A DNA stretch of 24,104 bases from JBBRUG01 sp038247995 (lineage in GTDB: Bacteria; Chloroflexota; Chloroflexia; Chloroflexales; Chloroflexaceae): positions 1-24,104 of the forward strand of contig JBBRUG010000048.1 of the NCBI GenBank assembly GCA_038247995.1. The letters run 5' to 3'. The position numbers were made by a program, and so were the translations under genes. Shown here piece after piece: positions 14,240 through 21,765 of the stretch. Below the pieces are notes generated by a model. That model did no database searches and was not told where the DNA came from. It was given only the letters and a program-made list of their open reading frames with translations. How positions within the stretch are numbered: the first letter of the stretch is position 1; each line of letters starts with the position of its first letter.

Positions 14240-16447
14240 TTAACCCTCATAGCCAAGAAGTTGCTGGATCACTTCCAGCAGGCCATCTTGATTGAATTGA
14301 CTTTTGACGATGTAGGCCTGAGCGCCGGCTTCAAGGCCGCGCCGACGATGTTCATCGGAGGCGAGGCTTGTGATCAGCACCACCGGTAGGCTGTCGAGTT
14401 GGGGGTCGCTACGGATCTGTGTTGTAAGTGTGAGTCCATCAATGCGGGGCATTTCAACATCACTTACGACGAGATCGTAGGGACGTGCGCGCAGTTTGTC
14501 AAGCGCATCGGCGCCATCCACGGCTGCCTGAACATCGTAGCCTGCCGATGCCAGGATGCTGCGGATCAATTCGCGAGTGGTGAATGAGTCGTCCACAACC
14601 AGGAGCCTGCGCTGCTGTTGGGGTGTTATCGACATAATGGTCGGCGCGCGGCGTGGGCCTTCCTGGGTGAGCGTTGTTGGGTTGAGCAGCAGCACCAGGC
14701 TGCCGTCGCCTAGTTGCACAGCGCCACTATAGACTCGCCAGGCCGCAAACAGCGGCCCGAGCGGTTTGACTACCACTTCGCGCTCGTCGAGCAGCGCATC
14801 CACGGTAAAGGCTAGCATGCGCTGCAAGTTACCCACCAGCACCGCCGGTCGGCGCGCAGCGTAGGTGAGATTTGGATCAACGCTTAACCCCAGGGCGTCG
14901 GCAAGCGGTTGAACGCTGATCGTGCGATCTTCAATGTCGATGGTTGGGCGGCCCTCCAGGTTCCGCAGTTGGGCCTGATGTACCCAGATCGTGCCGCGAC
15001 AGCCGGTGGCCGGCAGGGCCAACATCGTGCGCCCGACGCGCACCAGCAATACGCGTGTGGTTACCAGGGTGAGCGGCAGGCTCAGCACGACGCGGGTGCC
15101 GTGACCGAGCTGCGACTCGATCCGCACCTGGCCGCCTAGCTCGTTGATATTCGCTCGTACGACATCCATGCCCACGCCGCGACCGGAAATGCTGCTCACT
15201 GTGGCGGCTGTTGAGAGGCCCGGTAAAAAGGTTAGATCGAGCGCTTCCAGATCACTCATGTGTGTAGCGACGTCGGCGCTGATCAGACCCATCTGTAAGG
15301 CGCGGTCGCGTATGCGTTGTGGGTCGATTCCGCGCCCATCGTCGCTCACGATCACCTGTACATCACCGCCGGTCGCCTCAGCCTTAACGCTGATCGTGCC
15401 ACGAGCGGGTTTGCCGGCCGCCTTGCGCACCTCCGGCAGTTCGATGCCGTGGTCGGCGGCGTTGCGTACCAGGTGCATCAGCGGGTCGTTGATCAATTCC
15501 AGCACTTTACGATCAAGCTCCGTCGTTTCGCCCAGCAATTCCAAGTGTAACTCTTTGCCGGTGGTGGCCGCAAGGTCGCGGATGGCGCGCGGCAGGCTGG
15601 AATAGACCGTAGCGATCGGCAGCAGGCGCGCCGCCATCACTTCCTGCTCCAGGTCGCGCACGAGGTTCTCGTGCTGGTTCACGTGGCGGGCGAAGCGGCC
15701 GGCCTGACGCTGAACCAATTGTTGTGCTTCGGTATGGGCATGTTGGAGCGCCGTGAGCCGTTGGTCGAGCGCCTGACGCTGGGTAGTTGAGAAGCGCAGG
15801 CGGGTGAGTTCATCGCTGAGGGCTTGGAGCGCATGGACCTGTTGCTGGCTGATCTGCTGGAGCGCCTGAAGTTGGTCGGCGTGGTTACCGAAGACCTGCT
15901 GGCTTATTACGAGTTCGCCGGCGAGGTTGAGCATCCGGTCAAGCCGATCGACGCGCACCCGCACGGTCTGGCGCGGGGCCGGTCGGTCGGCCGTGGGACG
16001 TTCGGGGATTAGCACAGGCTCGGCAATTGGCGTTGGGGTGACAGCGACAGATGGCGCTCGTTGGGCTGCCTCAGGGAGGAGGCGTGCAATCAGGGCTTCG
16101 GCATCACTTGGCGCAGGCTGACTGGAAATCGCGGCATTGCTGAGGTTCAGGATCGCATCGCCGCTCTGGAAAAGCGCATCGGCCAGAGTGCGGTCGAACT
16201 CGCGTCGGCCCTGGCGTAGATCGTCGAGGGCACTTTCCATGGCGTGGGCGAGCCGCCCGACCAGTTCAAAGCCGAGCATGCGCGCTGAACCTTTGATCGT
16301 GTGGATAGCGCGAAAAACGCGATCAAGTTCAGCCCGGTGCTGCGCGGCATCACTGGTTGCCTCTAGGGCCAGCAACCCGGCGCCGAGCACGCGGATGTTT
16401 TCCGTCGTCTCTTCGTGAAACTGGTTGTAGAAGGCGGAAAGATCCAT
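14240..16447 (-). CDS. cheA: CheA-type hybrid histidine kinase with C-terminal receiver
   Basis: CheA autophosphorylates in response to receptors and passes phosphate to CheY and CheB. Domains in order are an N-terminal Hpt with phospho-His49 (AIHTIKGSARML) and a proline-rich linker. Next is a long helical dimerisation region, then a GHKL catalytic domain (N box HLVRNAADHG; G1 DDGRGID; G2 GRGVGMDVV). A CheW-like coupling domain and a receiver (about 612-735; LLVVDDS, VVSDVEMP, VKS) complete it. No P2 (CheY-binding) domain can be seen. The ATG at 16445-16447 starts at the Hpt helix; the ATG 21 bases upstream would add MLPCAFI with no better ribosome site. The attached receiver may act as a phosphate sink or internal regulator. 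Such CheA-REC hybrids are common in pilus or alternative-function systems. Confidence 0.96.
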   Translation of the reverse strand: MDLSAFYNQFHEETTENIRVLGAGLLALEATSDAAQHRAELDRVFRAIHTIKGSARMLGFELVGRLAHAMESALDDLRQGRREFDRTLADALFQSGDAILNLSNAAISSQPAPSDAEALIARLLPEAAQRAPSVAVTPTPIAEPVLIPERPTADRPAPRQTVRVRVDRLDRMLNLAGELVISQQVFGNHADQLQALQQISQQQVHALQALSDELTRLRFSTTQRQALDQRLTALQHAHTEAQQLVQRQAGRFARHVNQHENLVRDLEQEVMAARLLPIATVYSSLPRAIRDLAATTGKELHLELLGETTELDRKVLELINDPLMHLVRNAADHGIELPEVRKAAGKPARGTISVKAEATGGDVQVIVSDDGRGIDPQRIRDRALQMGLISADVATHMSDLEALDLTFLPGLSTAATVSSISGRGVGMDVVRANINELGGQVRIESQLGHGTRVVLSLPLTLVTTRVLLVRVGRTMLALPATGCRGTIWVHQAQLRNLEGRPTIDIEDRTISVQPLADALGLSVDPNLTYAARRPAVLVGNLQRMLAFTVDALLDEREVVVKPLGPLFAAWRVYSGAVQLGDGSLVLLLNPTTLTQEGPRRAPTIMSITPQQQRRLLVVDDSFTTRELIRSILASAGYDVQAAVDGADALDKLRARPYDLVVSDVEMPRIDGLTLTTQIRSDPQLDSLPVVLITSLASDEHRRRGLEAGAQAYIVKSQFNQDGLLEVIQQLLGYEG

Positions 16448-16493
16448 AATGAATGCACAAGGTAACATGCAAAAGGCAACATGGGCTTGCTGC

Positions 16494-16710
16494 GAACTGT
16501 GAACTGCGGACTGTGAACTGCGAACTGTGAACTGCGAACTGTGAACTGCGAACTGTGAACTGCGAACTGTGAACTGCGAACTGTGAACTGCGAACTGTGA
16601 ACTGCGGACTGTGAACTGCGGACTGTGAACTGTGAACTGCGAACTGTGAACTACGGACTGTGAACTGCGGACTGTGAACTGCGGACTGTGAACTGCGAAC
16701 TGTGAACTGC
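16494..16710. repeat. 31-copy perfect-register heptanucleotide tandem array
   Basis: The 217 bases divide exactly into 31 seven-base units with no indel. Units are GAACTGC or GAACTGT, with seven GGACTGT and a single GAACTAC. C and T at position 7 mostly alternate, giving a 14-base higher period. The array fills most of the 293-bp gap between mcp (ends 16741) and cheA (starts 16447), and is transcribed through if the che genes form one operon. The first units follow a looser 7/14-base pattern (AACATGC, AAAAGGC, AACATGG at about 16465-16485). It contains no gene; 16711-16740 is an A/T-rich tail with no recognisable signal. Confidence 0.97.
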
Positions 16711-16740
16711 TTCGGTCGGTTTTTACGTTTTGCCTTGGCC

Positions 16741-18216
16741 TTAGTGTTCCGTCAGCGTGATCCCGTGCAGGCGGTCGGCGATGGCAGTGAGCGTGGCGGC
16801 GGCATCGGCGAGTTGGCGGGCGCCGTGGGCGCTCTGGCGCGCTACTTCGGCGATCTCGCGCATCGTTTCTACCACCTGTTCGCTTGCACTCTGCTGCTGC
16901 GCAGTGGCCAGGTTGATCTCCGCCGCCGATTGGGCTGTGCGCTCGGCAACCATCACGATATTGTCCATCGTCTGCCCGGCGCGATGCGCCAATTCAACGC
17001 CGCGCTCGACCTCTTTGCTGCCCTCCTCGGCGGCCAGAATTGCAGAACTGGTGGCCTGACGGATCTCGGCAATCACGCCCTTGACTTCTTTGGCGGCGGC
17101 GAGGGTGCGGTTGGCCAGGCTCTTCACTTCAGCGGCAACTACGGCGAAGCGACGCCCGTGCTCGCCCGCGCCGGCGGCTTCAATCGCGGCGTTCAGAGCC
17201 AGCAGGTGCGTTTCGTCGGAAATGTCGTCGATCAAGTCGATAATCTCGCCGATCTGCTGCGAGCGCTCGCCCAGACTCAACACCCGCGTCGAAACATCCT
17301 GCACCCGCCCGCGGATGCGCTCCATCGCCTGAATCGCCTCATCGACGGCGTCCTGACCACTACTCAGGTTTTCGAGGGTTTGCTGGCCGGCTGTGGCGAC
17401 ATGTTCGCTCGCCTGCGCGATCTGGCGCGCGGTGCTGCCAAGTTCCTCGATCGTGGTGCTGACCTCGCTCACCGCGCTGGCCTGTTCGCTGGCGCCGCTG
17501 GCCTGCTGCTGCGATGTCACCTGGAGTTGCGCGGCGGCGACCGAGAGCTCGCTGCCGAGTTCAACCTGCTGGATCCCCCGCTCCATCAGTTGCTCAGTCT
17601 TGCGCAGCAACTCTTCGGCGCGCTCCTGGGATTGGCCGATGACGCGCATCAGATCGCCGCCGCTGAGCGAGGCGAGCAAAGCGAGGAAGCCTGTGGTCAG
17701 CACAAAGGCCAACCCGGTAATCCAGGGCGCGCTGCGCACCGGTGGGCTATAGATGCCCATGGTTTCGGCGCTGAGTAAGGTCAGACAAGCCCCGATACTG
17801 GCCAGGGCAACGAGCGGCCCATCGCGGCCTTTGCCAAGCAGACCCGCACTCACAATCGGGATAAAGAAGCTCAGGGTGAGCGGGCCATTTGCTCCACCGA
17901 TCAGATAGGTTCCGAGTGCGCTACAGAGCACCATGCCATAGAAGAGCACGCGCCGGCCGTAGGTGCTCTGGCCGTGCTGGATCAGCCGTCCGGCGATGCC
18001 ATAGACGCTGAGGGCACTAACGGCCAATATCAGCAACCAGGCCATGTTGGCGCCCGCAATGCCGCCGGTGCTCCAGAGGGCCAGCGTTGTACCGAAGAAC
18101 ACAACAATCAGAACACCGCCTGCGGCTACCATCAGCCAGAGTAGCGTTGTGTTGTCGCGCAGGGCGATCACCTGGTCGGTATCGATCGAGTGTGACGGGC
18201 GTTGGGTTAGTTCCAT
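16741..18216 (-). CDS. Methyl-accepting chemotaxis protein with six-TM sensor region
   Basis: This is a receptor that controls CheA through CheW. The N-terminal part (about 20-200 from the chosen start) has six closely spaced hydrophobic segments with very short loops and no periplasmic ligand domain. It probably senses a membrane-linked or hydrophobic cue. The cytoplasmic signalling domain is typical: QQASGASEQASAVSEVSTTI and the hairpin tip ISDETHLLALNAAIEAAGAG, with EHGRRFAVVAAEVKSLA after it. At the tip the usual IEAARAGE is IEAAGAGE, so a conserved Arg is Gly. No CheR-docking pentapeptide ends the protein (it ends TLTEH). ATG 18216 is chosen over GTG 18261 because the extra 15 residues would cross a palindrome and look non-coding. 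Confidence 0.94.
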   Translation of the reverse strand: MELTQRPSHSIDTDQVIALRDNTTLLWLMVAAGGVLIVVFFGTTLALWSTGGIAGANMAWLLILAVSALSVYGIAGRLIQHGQSTYGRRVLFYGMVLCSALGTYLIGGANGPLTLSFFIPIVSAGLLGKGRDGPLVALASIGACLTLLSAETMGIYSPPVRSAPWITGLAFVLTTGFLALLASLSGGDLMRVIGQSQERAEELLRKTEQLMERGIQQVELGSELSVAAAQLQVTSQQQASGASEQASAVSEVSTTIEELGSTARQIAQASEHVATAGQQTLENLSSGQDAVDEAIQAMERIRGRVQDVSTRVLSLGERSQQIGEIIDLIDDISDETHLLALNAAIEAAGAGEHGRRFAVVAAEVKSLANRTLAAAKEVKGVIAEIRQATSSAILAAEEGSKEVERGVELAHRAGQTMDNIVMVAERTAQSAAEINLATAQQQSASEQVVETMREIAEVARQSAHGARQLADAAATLTAIADRLHGITLTEH

Positions 18217-18243
18217 AAGATTTTTCGGGATGATGTCGCAGGG

Positions 18244-18259
18244 GCGCGTCGCGACGCGC
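18244..18259. repeat. Perfect 16-bp GC palindrome upstream of mcp
   Basis: GCGCGTCG and CGACGCGC meet with no spacer, forming a perfect palindrome 27 bases before the mcp ATG. It is similar in style to the GC-rich inverted repeat at 23073-23092 (both have CGCG at the centre). It could be a dispersed repeat or an operator. Confidence 0.6.
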
Positions 18260-18288
18260 ACTTACTGGTGTCATGGGTAATGAAATGA

Positions 18289-18693
18289 TCAGCTTACATC
18301 GGCAGCTAGTTGTTCTAGGTCGAGCACGATCACAGGGTGATCGGCGCACACGGCGACCCCGATCACCCAGCGTTGGGCAAGTCGGTTGGCGATCAATGGC
18401 GCAAGGGGATGGAGTTCAACTTCGGCCAGATCTTCAACCCGCTCAACGATCAGCGCAACGCTGTGCCGGCGCAGGCGTACGCCAAGTACGTGCCCAGCGT
18501 CGGAAAGCGCTTGCGTGTTGTTGATCAGCATCGCGAGATCGATGTAATGGATCCGTTGACCGCGCGCATCGTGGGTCGGCGGGTGTGCCGCGTCGTAGGC
18601 GCGCATCCAGTCTACTGCATGGGGGTAGACCAGATACGCACAACCACCGGCGGTGATCTGCAGCAGTGTGGTGGTCGCCGGCGCTGTCGTCAT
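18289..18693 (-). CDS. Divergent CheW-like coupling protein
   Basis: The 134-residue protein has the size and beta-strand rhythm of CheW, with IDLAMLI, SVALIVERVEDLAEVELHPL and an end VIVLDLEQL. Conserved CheW landmarks are weak: the usual RGxxxPVxDL segment reads GQRIHYIDLAMLI. It probably bridges receptor and kinase or competes with the second CheW. Its ATG overlaps the stop of the upstream cheW (ATGA), with GGAGGG six bases before it, so the two are translated together. Family call is fair; a non-coupling role is possible. Confidence 0.7.
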   Translation of the reverse strand: MTTAPATTTLLQITAGGCAYLVYPHAVDWMRAYDAAHPPTHDARGQRIHYIDLAMLINNTQALSDAGHVLGVRLRRHSVALIVERVEDLAEVELHPLAPLIANRLAQRWVIGVAVCADHPVIVLDLEQLAADVS

Positions 18694-19130
18694 CTGCGGC
18701 CCTCCTGCACAGCATGAACCAGCGCGCCGAGATCGAGCCGGGCCAGTGGTCGATCGGTGCGTCGGATCACGCCGCTGACGAGGCGGGCGCCGTTGGTTCC
18801 GTGGCCTGCCGGTGGTGGATCGAACGGCTCAGGCAGTTCTTGCAGATCCAGCACAGCATCGACGAGCAGGGCCAGATCGATGCCGGCGTGGTGTACAATC
18901 ACCAGCCGTGTGGCGCGATCGGGCGGCTGGGCAGGCAAGCCAAGCAGCAGGCGCAGATCAACCATGGGCACCACAATGCCGCGCTGGCTGATAATGCCGG
19001 GCAGCACGGGCGGGGCGCCGGGCACGGGCGTAGGCGCACGCCAACGGATCACCTCGCGGACATACCTGCCGTCGAGCGCAAAATCTTCGGCACCAACATG
19101 AATGAGCAAATAAGCCGGCGCGGTTGACAT
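18690..19130 (-). CDS. cheW: CheW chemotaxis coupling protein
   Basis: CheW is a scaffold that joins chemoreceptors to CheA at the membrane. The 146-residue protein shows the expected strands: YLLIHVGAEDFALDGRYVRE, then GAPPVLPGIISQRGIVVPMV with the hallmark RGIVVPMVDLR, and the second half LVIVHHAGIDLALLVDAVLD. It is the first gene of the minus-strand chemosensory operon. There is no Shine-Dalgarno before the ATG. Instead a TATAAC hexamer lies seven bases upstream, which would give a leaderless or nearly leaderless message. Confidence 0.88.
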   Translation of the reverse strand: MSTAPAYLLIHVGAEDFALDGRYVREVIRWRAPTPVPGAPPVLPGIISQRGIVVPMVDLRLLLGLPAQPPDRATRLVIVHHAGIDLALLVDAVLDLQELPEPFDPPPAGHGTNGARLVSGVIRRTDRPLARLDLGALVHAVQEGRR

Positions 19131-19137
19131 ATGTTTG

Positions 19138-19165
19138 GTTATATTGGGCTGCAGGGCTGCGCAAG
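19138..19165 (-). promoter_or_regulatory. Candidate promoter of the chemosensory operon
   Basis: On the minus strand CTTGCG (complement of 19160-19165) and TATAAC (complement of 19138-19143) are 16 bases apart, and the ATG begins seven bases after the -10. If used, transcription would start at or next to the start codon. Another -10-like TATAAA lies further upstream (complement of 19191-19196) and could give a conventional leader. The rest of 19166-19420 has no gene; it holds only short imperfect hairpins such as GCTGC-GCGA-GCAGC at 19231-19244. Confidence 0.4.
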
Positions 19166-19427
19166 GCCGCTCCGTCGGCTCATCTTGCCGTTTATAGCGG
19201 CGTTCAACAGCAATCAGCCAATCTGAGGATGCTGCGCGAGCAGCGAACCACCCGTCTCAGCGCCGCAGCGGCTCAATAATGCTGCTCAGTGATCTAGCAT
19301 ACACGGAAACGCGCACGAGGGTCAAGCGGAATGCTGGTACAGGGGTAGCCTTGGGCGCAGTACTTGTGGGCATCAGAACGAGGGGGGAACTACACCACCT
19401 CGTTTATGGACTTACCAATGGTCAACC

Positions 19428-19456
19428 TTTACAATTTCTAGGTGCCGAAGTAAAAT
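19428..19456 (+). promoter_or_regulatory. Sigma-70-type promoter of ino1
   Basis: TTTACA (19428-19433) and TAAAAT (19451-19456) are separated by exactly 17 bases, five of six matches to consensus in each hexamer. This is the best housekeeping-type promoter in the window. It points at ino1, with an expected start near 19463 and a leader of about 35 bases containing GAGGA and AAAGG. Confidence 0.75.
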
Positions 19457-19497
19457 GATCCGTCATTGACGAGGAATAACGAAAGGCATGGCATTCT

Positions 19498-20583
19498 GTG
19501 AGCAAGAAGATTCGCGTAGCGATTATCGGCGTAGGCAATTGCGCTTCGTCGTTAGTACAGGGCGTCCAGTATTACCGCGATGCCGTCGAGACCGATCAGG
19601 TTCCGGGGCTGATGCATGTGAATCTCGGCGGGTATCACATCCGCGACATCGAGTTTTCGGCCGCCTTCGATATTGGCGACACGAAGGTCGATAAGGACTT
19701 GAGTGAGGCGATTTTCGCCAAACCAAACAACACCTATAAGTTCACCGATGTGCCGAAGCTCGGCGTGCCGGTGAGCCGCGGAATGACCCACGACGGCATC
19801 GGGAAGTACCTGAGCGAGGTGATCACCAAATCGCAGCGCAGCACCGACGATATTGTGCGCATTCTGCGCGAAACGGAGACCGACGTAGTGATCTCGTATC
19901 TGCCGGTGGGCAGCGAGATGGCTACGAAGTGGTATGTCGAGCAGATTTTGGAGGCCGGGTGCGCTTTCATCAACTGTGTGCCGGTGTTTATTGCCAGCCA
20001 GGAGTACTGGCGGCGGCGGTTTGAAGAGAAGGGCCTGCCGATCATTGGCGACGACATTAAGAGCCAGGTTGGGGCCACGATTACGCACCGTGTGCTGACG
20101 ACGCTCTTCCAGGAGCGCGGCGTGCGTCTTGATCGCACCTACCAGTTGAACTTCGGCGGCAACACCGACTTTCTGAATATGCTGGAGCGCGAGCGGCTGG
20201 AGAGTAAGAAGATCAGCAAGACGAACGCCGTCACCAGCCAGTTGCCGTACGAACTTGCCCCAGGTGATGTGCATGTCGGGCCGAGCGATTATGTGCCCTG
20301 GTTGGGCGACCGCAAGTGGGCGTACATTCGCATGGAAGGCACCACATTCGGCGATGTGCCGTTGAACCTAGAGTTGAAGCTCGAAGTCTGGGACTCGCCG
20401 AACTCGGCCGGCGTAGTGATCGACGCGGTGCGCTGCGCCAAGTTGGCCCTTGATCGCGGCATCGGCGGGGCGATCTACGGCCCGAGCAGTTACTTCATGA
20501 AGACGCCGCCGAAGCAGTTCACCGACTACGAAGCCCACGATCTGACCGAGCGCTTTATTCGCGGCGAGGTTGGGGCAAAGTAG
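19498..20583 (+). CDS. ino1: Inositol-3-phosphate synthase (Ino1)
   Basis: Ino1 converts glucose-6-phosphate to 1D-myo-inositol 3-phosphate with NAD+ as catalytic cofactor, the entry to inositol lipids and related solutes. The 361-residue protein begins with a Rossmann motif VAIIGVGNCASSLVQG and has QLNFGGNTDFLNML, KTNAVTSQLPYEL and WDSPNSAGVVIDAVRCAKLA. These are characteristic of the short prokaryotic Ino1 form. The GTG start fits the conserved N-terminus, with AAAGG 11 bases upstream. An ATG ten bases earlier is in another frame and leads to a non-conserved reading. A consensus-like promoter precedes it, and a GC-rich hairpin follows 14 bases after the stop. Confidence 0.93.
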   Translation: MSKKIRVAIIGVGNCASSLVQGVQYYRDAVETDQVPGLMHVNLGGYHIRDIEFSAAFDIGDTKVDKDLSEAIFAKPNNTYKFTDVPKLGVPVSRGMTHDGIGKYLSEVITKSQRSTDDIVRILRETETDVVISYLPVGSEMATKWYVEQILEAGCAFINCVPVFIASQEYWRRRFEEKGLPIIGDDIKSQVGATITHRVLTTLFQERGVRLDRTYQLNFGGNTDFLNMLERERLESKKISKTNAVTSQLPYELAPGDVHVGPSDYVPWLGDRKWAYIRMEGTTFGDVPLNLELKLEVWDSPNSAGVVIDAVRCAKLALDRGIGGAIYGPSSYFMKTPPKQFTDYEAHDLTERFIRGEVGAK

Positions 20584-20596
20584 GCGGCGTGCGTGT

Positions 20597-20636
20597 ATGG
20601 GGCGGGGCCGGCGCGTACGTGTTGGCCCCGCCCCAT
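20597..20636 (+). terminator. GC-rich hairpin after ino1
   Basis: The arms ATGGGGCGGGGCC (20597-20609) and GGCCCCGCCCCAT (20624-20636) pair over 13 bases around a 14-base loop, starting 14 bases after the ino1 stop. There is no T tract, but the stem is very stable and probably ends or pauses the transcript. The next gene's extended -10 starts three bases further on. Confidence 0.6.
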
Positions 20637-20638
20637 TA

Positions 20639-20647
20639 TGCTACAAT
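20639..20647 (+). promoter_or_regulatory. Extended -10 element just upstream of the glycosyltransferase gene
   Basis: TGC-TACAAT forms an extended -10. Only nine bases separate it from the ATG, and no Shine-Dalgarno is present, so the message would be leaderless or have a leader of two or three bases. No -35 at normal spacing is visible; the upstream hairpin occupies that position. Confidence 0.45.
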
Positions 20648-20656
20648 AGCGCCACC

Positions 20657-21697
20657 ATGAAACTGATCGTCCAGATTCCTGCGTTGAATGAGCGCGATAC
20701 GATCGCGGAAGTGATCGCCGATATTCCGCGTCAGATCCCCGGCGTTACATCGGTGGAAGTGCTGATCATCGACGATGGCTGCACCGACGATACTGTTGCT
20801 GTGGCTCTGCGCGCCGGCGCCGATCATATTGTGCGCCACACGAGTAATAAGGGTCTGGCCACGGCGTATCAGACTGGGATCGACACGGCGCTACGCCTCG
20901 GCGCCGACCTGGTTGTTAATACTGATGCCGACAATCAATATCCCGGCGCAGAGATTACGCGCCTGGTTGAGCCGATTGTCGCTGGGCGCGCCGATATTGT
21001 CGTCGGCGACCGGCAAGTGCAAACGATTGAGCACTTCTCGCCACTCAAGAAGGCGCTCCAGCACCTGGGCAGTTCGGTTGTGCGCTGGGCCTCGGAGACG
21101 GATGTACCCGATACAGTGAGCGGCTTCCGCGCCCTTTCGCGCGAGGCGGCGCTGCGCACCTTCGTCACCACCGATTTTTCCTACACGGTTGAGGCGCTGA
21201 TCCAGGCCGGTAAGCGTCGCCTGACGATCACTGCGGTACCGATCCGTACCAATTCAGTGATCCGGCCTTCACGGCTGCATCGCGGGAACTGGAATTTCAT
21301 CAAACGGCAATCGGCAATCATCGCCCGCACGTATGCTACCTACGAACCGCTGAAAGTGTTTAGTTACATTGCGGCGGCGCTGTTTGCACCGGGGGCGCTG
21401 CTCTTGCTGTGGGCGTTTATCGTCTTTGTTGGTCGGCGTTTTGACGTGCTCGACAATACCAACATTCAGTCGCTCGTTGTGGGGAGCATTCTGGTGCTGA
21501 TGGCGCTGATCACCTTCCTAATCGGCCTGCTCGCCGACCGGGTCGGCGGCGTACGCCGGGTGCAAGAAGAATTGCTTTACCGCATGCGTAAATCGCAGGC
21601 TGAAGACGAGGCGTGGCGGCGCACAGTGAGCACGCGCCTCGACGAGATCGATGCGGCGATTCAGCGCGAAGAAGCGGAAAAAGCGGTCAGCCAGTAG
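20657..21697 (+). CDS. Family 2 glycosyltransferase with C-terminal membrane anchor
   Basis: This enzyme moves a sugar from a nucleotide donor to a lipid or surface glycan acceptor at the inner membrane. The GT2 fold begins VQIPALNERDTIAEVI, with IIDDGCTDDT, NKGLATAYQTGI and the metal-binding NTDADNQYP. The segment VSGFRALSREAAL resembles polyprenyl-phosphate sugar synthases. Two C-terminal membrane segments (about 233-258 and 270-292) precede a charged helical tail rich in Glu and Arg. ATG 20657 is chosen because residues begin in the conserved first strand there; extension to 20570 would run through the hairpin. It lies 73 bases after ino1 and may use an inositol- or polyprenyl-linked acceptor, which is inference. 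Confidence 0.88.
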   Translation: MKLIVQIPALNERDTIAEVIADIPRQIPGVTSVEVLIIDDGCTDDTVAVALRAGADHIVRHTSNKGLATAYQTGIDTALRLGADLVVNTDADNQYPGAEITRLVEPIVAGRADIVVGDRQVQTIEHFSPLKKALQHLGSSVVRWASETDVPDTVSGFRALSREAALRTFVTTDFSYTVEALIQAGKRRLTITAVPIRTNSVIRPSRLHRGNWNFIKRQSAIIARTYATYEPLKVFSYIAAALFAPGALLLLWAFIVFVGRRFDVLDNTNIQSLVVGSILVLMALITFLIGLLADRVGGVRRVQEELLYRMRKSQAEDEAWRRTVSTRLDEIDAAIQREEAEKAVSQ

Positions 21698-21715
21698 TAG
21701 CAGTTGGGCAAACAA

Positions 21716-21754
21716 AAAAGCGGGTGGCGCTGCCGAGGCAGGCCACCCGCTTTT
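21716..21754. terminator. Bidirectional intrinsic terminator between convergent genes
   Basis: AAAAGCGGGTGGC (21716-21728) and GCCACCCGCTTTT (21742-21754) are exact complements, with an inner CTGCC/GGCAG stem. An A-run precedes and a T-run follows, so the structure terminates in both directions: the glycosyltransferase gene from the left and the small minus-strand gene from the right. Confidence 0.92.
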
Positions 21755-21765
21755 GAAGCGAGGCA

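Noticed and set aside
16494..16710. CRISPR array
   Set aside because: The repeat is a pure 7-base tandem without spacers, and no cas gene is nearby.
16702..17778. Long open frame (358 codons) on the + strand opposite mcp
   Set aside because: It is antisense to a clearly recognisable receptor gene and has a low-complexity Leu/Ala/Arg/Gln composition. Its start lies in the heptad array. High GC makes such antisense frames common.
19131..19497. Riboswitch or small RNA gene in the divergent intergenic region
   Set aside because: Only promoter-like hexamers and short imperfect hairpins were seen; no recognisable riboswitch core or terminator.
19488..19694. ATG-initiated 68-codon frame at the start of ino1
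   Set aside because: It overlaps ino1 in another frame and is rich in Arg/Ser with no conserved pattern. The Rossmann motif is in the ino1 frame.
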